From assembly GCA_905234685.1 (NCBI GenBank), contig CAJOIR010000013.1, positions 1 to 48,015 on the forward strand: DNA of 48,015 nucleotides, given 5' to 3'. Shown piece by piece: positions 43,233-48,015 of the stretch. This DNA is from Paludibacteraceae bacterium. Lineage in GTDB: Bacteria > Bacteroidota > Bacteroidia > Bacteroidales > Paludibacteraceae. A program made the position numbers and the translations under genes. The notes under the pieces were generated by a model that did not search any database, was not told where the DNA came from, and worked only from the letters and a program-made list of their open reading frames with translations. Numbering within the stretch: the first letter of the stretch is position 1; each line of letters opens with the position of its first letter.

Positions 43233-43317
43233 ACACACGGCGTTTGGCAAGATTGACATGCGTGTGTTAATAATCTTGTTGCTGGTATTGACAAGAATGA
43301 CGCATAACAGTTGTCAA
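43233..43317 (+). promoter_or_regulatory. Structured nrdD leader with interleaved stems
   Basis: Stem A: ACACACG (43233-43239) with CGTGTGT (43261-43267). Stem B: CAAGATT (43248-43254) with AATCTTG (43272-43278). The order A-B-A'-B' means they form either a pseudoknot or two alternative hairpins. A third 7-bp hairpin TTGACAA/TTGTCAA (43288-43294, 43311-43317) follows. I recognise no named riboswitch; there is no cobalamin-box wording. Pairing was found by eye. Confidence 0.5.
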
Positions 43318-43418
43318 CATAATTTATGATGAAATCGCACAAGAGCATGATTTTATCAACAAAGACGTGAGACTATATATTTTGAAATTGTAGAAAAATA
43401 AACATATACCAATAAAAC

Positions 43419-45563
43419 ATGGAAACATACATTATTAAACGTGATGGCAAGAAAGAAGTATTTGCCATAGAGAAGATCAAAGAGGCTATAGCGAAAGCCT
43501 TTATCGCATCCGACTCTTTTGCTACGGATGAGATAATGACCAATATCCTCGGGCATCTTAGAGTGCAGGACGGAATCAATGTGGAGGAAATTCAGAATCA
43601 GGTGGAGATTGCGCTCATGTCGGAAGGATATTATAAGGTGGCCAAGAATTACATGCTTTACCGCAGTCGTCATCAGGGAGACAGAGAGACACGCGACAAG
43701 TTGGAGTTTTTGATGAATTATTGCGATGCGGTAAACCCGGCTACAGGCAGCAAGTACGATGCAAACGCCAATGTGGAGAAGAAGAACATTGCCACATTGA
43801 TTGGAGAACTGCCTAAGTCGAACTATATCCGTCTCAACCGCCGTCTGCTTACAGACCGCATTAAAGAGATGTTTGGCAAAGAGGTCGCAGACCGGTATAT
43901 CAGTCTGCTTCATCAGCATTTCATCTATAAAAACGATGAGACCTCGCTCGCTAACTATTGTGCTTCTATCACAATGTATCCTTGGCTCATTGGAGGTACT
44001 CTCTCTATAGGCGGTAATTCCACCCCACCAACAAACCTCAAGTCATTCTGCGGAGGCTTCGTAAATATGGTGTTCATTGTTTCTTCTATGCTTTCTGGAG
44101 CATGCGCCACACCCGAGTTCCTCATGTATATGAACTATTTCCTTGGCCTTGAATATGGCAAGGACTATTGGTCACGTGCAGACGAGGTGGTTGACTTGTC
44201 GCTTAAGAGACGCACTATTGACAAAATGATTACCGACTGCTTCGAGCAGGTGGTATATTCTATCAACCAACCTACAGGTGCCCGCAACTTCCAGGCTGTG
44301 TTCTGGAATATCTCATACTACGACCGTTTCTATTTCGAGTCGTTGTTCGACAATTTCTATTTCCCCGATGGCTCACAGCCTGACTGGAACGGACTCAACT
44401 GGTTGCAAAAGCGCTTCATGAAGTGGTTCAATGCAGAGCGTCTGCGCACTCCGCTCACGTTCCCTGTCGAGACGATGGCACTTCTTGCTGATGGAAACGG
44501 TGATTTCCGTGACAAGGAATATGCTGATTTCACTGCAGAGATGTATGCTGAAGGACATTCCTTCTTCACCTATGTCAGTGACAATGCTGACTCACTCTCT
44601 TCTTGCTGTCGTCTGCGTAATGAGATTACTGACAACGGATTTAGTTATACTCTTGGTGCCGGTGGCATATCAACAGGTTCAAAGTCAGTGCTTACTATCA
44701 ACCTCAACCGCACCATACAGTATGCAGTACGTATGGGTATTCCTTATCAAGCATACGTTGAAGAAATTGTTGACCTCATGCACAAAGTGCAGATGGCTTA
44801 CAATGAGAACCTAAAACGTCTGCAGGAGAAAGGTATGTTGCCGCTCTTCGATGCTGGTTACATTAATATAGGCCGTCAGTATCTGACTATTGGTGTGAAT
44901 GGTCTTGTTGAGGCTGCCGAGTTCCTCGGAATTGAGATTACCGACAACGAGAAATATGCTCATTATGTTCAGGAAGTTCTTGGTATCGTTGAAAAACTCA
45001 ACAAGAAATACCGCACCAAAGACCTTATGTTCAACTGCGAAATGATACCTGCAGAGAATGTAGGTGTTAAGCATGCGAAATGGGACAAGGAAGACGGTTA
45101 TGTTGTGCCTCGTGACTGCTACAACTCCTATTTCTATGTTGTGGAAGACACCTCGCTCAATGTTATTGACAAATTCCGTATGCACGGCAGTAAGTATATT
45201 GAGCACCTCACCGGAGGCTCCGCTCTCCACTGCAACCTTGAAGAACATCTCACCAAAGAACAGTATCGCCAATTGTTGCGTGTGGCAGCCAAAGAGGGAT
45301 GCAACTATTTCACGTTCAACATCCCGAATACTGTCTGCAACGACTGCGGTCATATAGACAAGCGTTACCTGCATGAGTGTCCTAAATGCCACTCTACCAA
45401 TCTTGACTATTTGACACGTATCATCGGTTACTTGAAACGTGTAAGCAACTTCTCTGCACCTCGTCAGAAAGAAGCGGCGCATCGTTACTACGCGAATATG
45501 CATGACAATCAGAACCAACAACAATTCGCCGAATCAGAGGCGGTTACAGTGACTGCAAAATAA
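43419..45563 (+). CDS. nrdD: Anaerobic ribonucleoside-triphosphate reductase (class III)
   Basis: Makes deoxyribonucleotides without oxygen, using a glycyl radical. The 714-aa product begins with an ATP-cone domain (METYIIKRDGKKEVFAIEKIKEAIAKAF, about 1-95), followed by the large barrel. The C-terminus has the zinc site CNDCGHIDKRYLHECPKC and then LTRIIGYLKRVSNFS, where the Gly of RIIGYL is the likely radical site. A Cys pair (SSCCRLRNE) is in the catalytic region. The activating enzyme NrdG, often encoded next door, is not in this window. A terminator follows directly. Confidence 0.93.
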   Translation: METYIIKRDGKKEVFAIEKIKEAIAKAFIASDSFATDEIMTNILGHLRVQDGINVEEIQNQVEIALMSEGYYKVAKNYMLYRSRHQGDRETRDKLEFLMNYCDAVNPATGSKYDANANVEKKNIATLIGELPKSNYIRLNRRLLTDRIKEMFGKEVADRYISLLHQHFIYKNDETSLANYCASITMYPWLIGGTLSIGGNSTPPTNLKSFCGGFVNMVFIVSSMLSGACATPEFLMYMNYFLGLEYGKDYWSRADEVVDLSLKRRTIDKMITDCFEQVVYSINQPTGARNFQAVFWNISYYDRFYFESLFDNFYFPDGSQPDWNGLNWLQKRFMKWFNAERLRTPLTFPVETMALLADGNGDFRDKEYADFTAEMYAEGHSFFTYVSDNADSLSSCCRLRNEITDNGFSYTLGAGGISTGSKSVLTINLNRTIQYAVRMGIPYQAYVEEIVDLMHKVQMAYNENLKRLQEKGMLPLFDAGYINIGRQYLTIGVNGLVEAAEFLGIEITDNEKYAHYVQEVLGIVEKLNKKYRTKDLMFNCEMIPAENVGVKHAKWDKEDGYVVPRDCYNSYFYVVEDTSLNVIDKFRMHGSKYIEHLTGGSALHCNLEEHLTKEQYRQLLRVAAKEGCNYFTFNIPNTVCNDCGHIDKRYLHECPKCHSTNLDYLTRIIGYLKRVSNFSAPRQKEAAHRYYANMHDNQNQQQFAESEAVTVTAK

Positions 45564-45569
45564 CATTTG

Positions 45570-45610
45570 CATGCGGCAAGAGTAAGAAATTACCTTGCCG
45601 CATGTTTTTT
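45570..45610 (+). terminator. Terminator of nrdD, abutting the next start codon
   Basis: A perfect 11-bp stem CATGCGGCAAG/CTTGCCGCATG with a 13-nt loop and a T6 tail, beginning 6 nt after the nrdD stop. The symporter ATG is only 4 nt after the T run. Confidence 0.9.
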
Positions 45611-45614
45611 CTGT

Positions 45615-46997
45615 ATGCAACAAGAGCAAACGACAAACGCGACCTTTTCTACCAAGCTGGGACTCATAATGGCGACAGCAGGAAGTGCTGTGGGCTTGGG
45701 TAACATCTGGAAGTTTCCGTATATCGCAGGCGAGAATGGAGGCGGAGCATTCCTTATCATTTATCTTGTCTGTGTGCTTTTGTTCGGGTTACCTCTGTTG
45801 ATGGTCGAGTTTATTATTGGCAAACATTCAGGCAAAAGTGCTTATGGTGCATTTCGCGAACTGACACACAACAACCGTTGGCAATGGCTTAGTTGGTCAT
45901 GCTTACTGACACCGCTTATCATCACGGGCTTCTACTTTGTTGTCACTGGTTGGTGTCTTAACTACCTGACCGAAGCCATAACTAACACTTTCAACAACCT
46001 CAGTGCTACGCAGTTGACAGAGAACTTTGAGAATCTGCAAAACCATACACTACGCATGTTTGGCTATAGCATTCTTGCTGTGTTGCTTACCGCGGCTGTT
46101 CTCTGGTTTGATGTAAACAAGGGAATTGAGAGACTAAGTAAGATTTTGATGCCTCTCTTGCTCCTGATGATGTTGCTTATGGCAGGTAGAGTATTGATGC
46201 TCCCCGGAAGCAATGTCGGCATGAGTTTCTTCTTCGAAGCTGATTTCTCGAAGATAACTCCCGATGTCGTTCTCTCTGCTATGGGACAATGTTTCTTCAG
46301 TCTGTCTATAGGCATGGGTGCATTGATAACTTATGGCGCATATATGCCTAAAAGACAGAATATAACTGTTACATCTCTGCAAGTTGTAATTCTTGACACT
46401 CTTGTGGCACTGCTTGCAGGAATAATCATCTTTCCTGCGGTGTTTGCATTTGGATTCGACCCTGCAGAAGGACCTGAACTGGTCTTTGTTGTGTTGCCTG
46501 CCATATTTGAGCAGATGTCGTTTTCATGGTTCAGCAGCGTACTCTTCTTCACCTTACTCGGCATCGCCGCCATAACCTCCACTATTTCGCTCATGGAGGT
46601 CGTTGTGGCATTTCTCACTGAGGCTACCGCACACCGTCGTTATCCGCTGAACCGACACAAAGCAGTCCTGATAACCGCTGCATTATGCATCGTGATGATC
46701 AGCGTATGCATTCTCTCCATAAGCGGGTCATGGCAGTGGCTTGTTATTGCAGGCCATGACATGTTCTACTGGTTTGATAAGGTAACGTCGTGTTTCCTGA
46801 TGCCAATCAATGCTTTGGCTATGACTTTGTTTGTAGGATGGATACTGCAAAAGAAAGATGTAAAGACTGAGTTGGAAACGCACCATAACATAGTGCATCG
46901 CACTTATATCAATGTTTTCTGGCAACTCGTCCGTTTCTTTGTACCAATAGCTATTCTCGCTATATTCCTCAACGGCATAGGAATATTTACAATATGA
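45615..46997 (+). CDS. Sodium:neurotransmitter symporter-family transporter
   Basis: A sodium-coupled amino-acid-type transporter of the LeuT/NSS family in the inner membrane. From the ATG at 45615 it has 460 aa (MQQEQTTNATFSTKLGLIMATAGSAVGLGNIWKFPY), with the hallmark helix 1 motif AGSAVGLGNIWKFPYIAGENGGGAF that binds Na+ and substrate. About 11 membrane segments follow, including SFFSLSIGMGALITYGAYM-like helix 6 and the helix 8 Na+-site region (TSTISLMEVVVAFLTEA). A TTG at 45567 in the same frame would translate the nrdD terminator and is rejected. No promoter is visible between the terminator and the start. Confidence 0.9.
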   Translation: MQQEQTTNATFSTKLGLIMATAGSAVGLGNIWKFPYIAGENGGGAFLIIYLVCVLLFGLPLLMVEFIIGKHSGKSAYGAFRELTHNNRWQWLSWSCLLTPLIITGFYFVVTGWCLNYLTEAITNTFNNLSATQLTENFENLQNHTLRMFGYSILAVLLTAAVLWFDVNKGIERLSKILMPLLLLMMLLMAGRVLMLPGSNVGMSFFFEADFSKITPDVVLSAMGQCFFSLSIGMGALITYGAYMPKRQNITVTSLQVVILDTLVALLAGIIIFPAVFAFGFDPAEGPELVFVVLPAIFEQMSFSWFSSVLFFTLLGIAAITSTISLMEVVVAFLTEATAHRRYPLNRHKAVLITAALCIVMISVCILSISGSWQWLVIAGHDMFYWFDKVTSCFLMPINALAMTLFVGWILQKKDVKTELETHHNIVHRTYINVFWQLVRFFVPIAILAIFLNGIGIFTI

Positions 46998-47079
46998 CTG
47001 TAATACAATCCTAAACTCATCCTAAGCTCAAGCATAGATTAAGCATAAATCATGCAAGGAGAGTAACAGGATTACAATG

Positions 47080-48015
47080 TCATTTTTCAGCCATACTGAT
47101 GGTGATTGTGCCGGTTATAGAAGTATCCTCTTTTACTGTTCCTTCTGTGTATTCGAAACACATGTAATTCCTGTTGCCGTAAGGGAAATCATTGTCTCCT
47201 GTTCGAATGAAGAAATAGTTACCGTCTTTATTTCTCTTCGGGTCATCAAATACTGATATTTGCTCCAAAGAATATGTACCTTCAACCAAATTAAAACCAA
47301 GTTCATGTACTTCAACACCACTTATCCGACTGAATAACTGCGGAGTCGTCTCCGAGTTGTCATTCACATCACCATCTCCCAAATAATACAATAGTTTGGA
47401 TGTTACAGTAGTACTGTCTTTAAGTATAGTTGCCTCAGGATAATATACATAACTCCCACAGTCATCAGGTCCCAAGTCAAGAGGAAGTACTACATAACTG
47501 TATTCGTCATCAATATTATTGCTGTTGAACCTGATATTTTTCTTAGGATGCAACTTGTAATCCACGTGAAAATACAAAGCGCCATCAAATCCACCTTGAG
47601 GTACAGTTTGCCAAGTGGCTGTCAAATCAGGCAGGTTATATTTAATAGAAGACTGTGGAACTTCAACACTAAATGAGCCTTCTTTCACCTTCCCCTTTTC
47701 TGTACTGAATGTGCTTGAGCCTACTATTGAATATTTCAGAGAGCGGGTTGTTCCGCCATAATTCACATTGACAACATCACTTCGTGTGGCAACAATATTC
47801 TCTATTGTAACACTCTTTTGTACATTCAATTCCCACTTAACTTCCCATGTATCTCCACCCCCTACCCTTACAGGTATCCGGATTTCTGTCACCAGTTCAG
47901 GGTCGATAGCACTCACTGCTTTTGCATAGACTATACCGTTACCCTCTTCCTCACCCTTAACTGTGATGCTGATTTCACCGTTCATGTCGGTCTTCTTGTT
48001 TACTACTTCACACGA
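47080..48015 (-). CDS. Hypothetical protein, 5' end outside the window
   Basis: The reading frame stays open to the window edge, through ten further codons before the first visible Met at 47985, so the true start lies beyond 48015; at least 311 aa are present. The visible part is beta-rich: ISITVKGEEEGNGIVYAKAVSAIDPELVTEIRIPV looks like the end of a bacterial Ig-like domain, followed by domains with many Thr/Ser/Val strands, ending TSITGTITISMAEK. No catalytic motif is recognised. It resembles exported or cell-surface Bacteroidales proteins, but the signal peptide cannot be seen. It is convergent with the symporter gene, 82 nt apart. Confidence 0.7.
   Translation of the reverse strand, partial: SCEVVNKKTDMNGEISITVKGEEEGNGIVYAKAVSAIDPELVTEIRIPVRVGGGDTWEVKWELNVQKSVTIENIVATRSDVVNVNYGGTTRSLKYSIVGSSTFSTEKGKVKEGSFSVEVPQSSIKYNLPDLTATWQTVPQGGFDGALYFHVDYKLHPKKNIRFNSNNIDDEYSYVVLPLDLGPDDCGSYVYYPEATILKDSTTVTSKLLYYLGDGDVNDNSETTPQLFSRISGVEVHELGFNLVEGTYSLEQISVFDDPKRNKDGNYFFIRTGDNDFPYGNRNYMCFEYTEGTVKEDTSITGTITISMAEK

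Noticed and set aside
43177..43418. Cobalamin riboswitch in the nrdD leader
   Set aside because: Class III NrdD does not use B12, and the conserved B12-box wording is absent.
45567..45614. N-terminal extension of the symporter
   Set aside because: It would start at TTG and translate the nrdD terminator hairpin; the residues are unlike the family and ATG 45615 gives the normal start.

Overview
The window is chromosomal DNA from a member of the order Bacteroidales (phylum Bacteroidota). The genus cannot be fixed from the sequence; a Prevotella- or Bacteroides-like genome fits best. Four things point there: promoters of the type TTTG - 19 to 20 nt - TAnnTTTG recur in front of genes and tRNAs; starts follow A-rich leaders instead of Shine-Dalgarno sites; several secreted proteins are lipoproteins; and the gene content matches (V-type ATPase subunit B, a serine palmitoyltransferase-like enzyme, DUF4491, pyruvate phosphate dikinase, WG-repeat lipoprotein). 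The window is densely coding and I see no clear pseudogene, insertion sequence, prophage or CRISPR array.

Layout. 1-3020 (minus): rplM-rpsI-rpsB-tsf operon with a structured leader before rpsB. 3202-5914 (minus): a protein kinase-AAA+ ATPase fusion and an aquaporin. 6105-6278 (plus): tRNA-Ala and tRNA-Ser. 6389-9354 (minus): two tandem paralogous lipoproteins of unknown function. 9586-10995 (minus): tRNA-Gly followed 22 nt later by a lone V-type ATPase subunit B gene. 11039-14547 (minus): a four-gene lipid operon (HAD phosphatase, PlsC-type acyltransferase, serine palmitoyltransferase-like enzyme, short-chain reductase) that looks like sphingoid-base synthesis. From 14657-14753 divergent promoters also drive yigZ, an acyltransferase, coaD and an S41 protease (plus), followed by rnpB, a YihY/BrkB membrane protein and recN, to 22029.

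22030-22670 is an unusual non-coding stretch full of short direct and inverted repeats. It is followed by a long plus-strand run: rarA, hemW, penicillin-binding protein 1A, umuD, umuC, a TPR protein, a TraB/GumN protein and a serpin. Then come a second repeat-bearing gap (33323-33724), lon, a WG-repeat lipoprotein and a patatin phospholipase. A small minus-strand hypothetical gene is followed by a leader ORF plus intrinsic terminator in front of DUF4491 and ppdK. The right end has a DUF1295 membrane protein (minus), tRNA-Thr, nrdD behind a long structured leader, a sodium:neurotransmitter-type symporter, and a 5'-truncated hypothetical gene on the minus strand.

Most genes are housekeeping. 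The parts most worth a second look are regulatory or architectural: the kinase-AAA+ fusion, the leader ORF/attenuator before DUF4491-ppdK, the interleaved stems in the nrdD leader, the tRNA-Gly/lone V-ATPase B transcript, and the families of short repeats in intergenic DNA that recur within the window.
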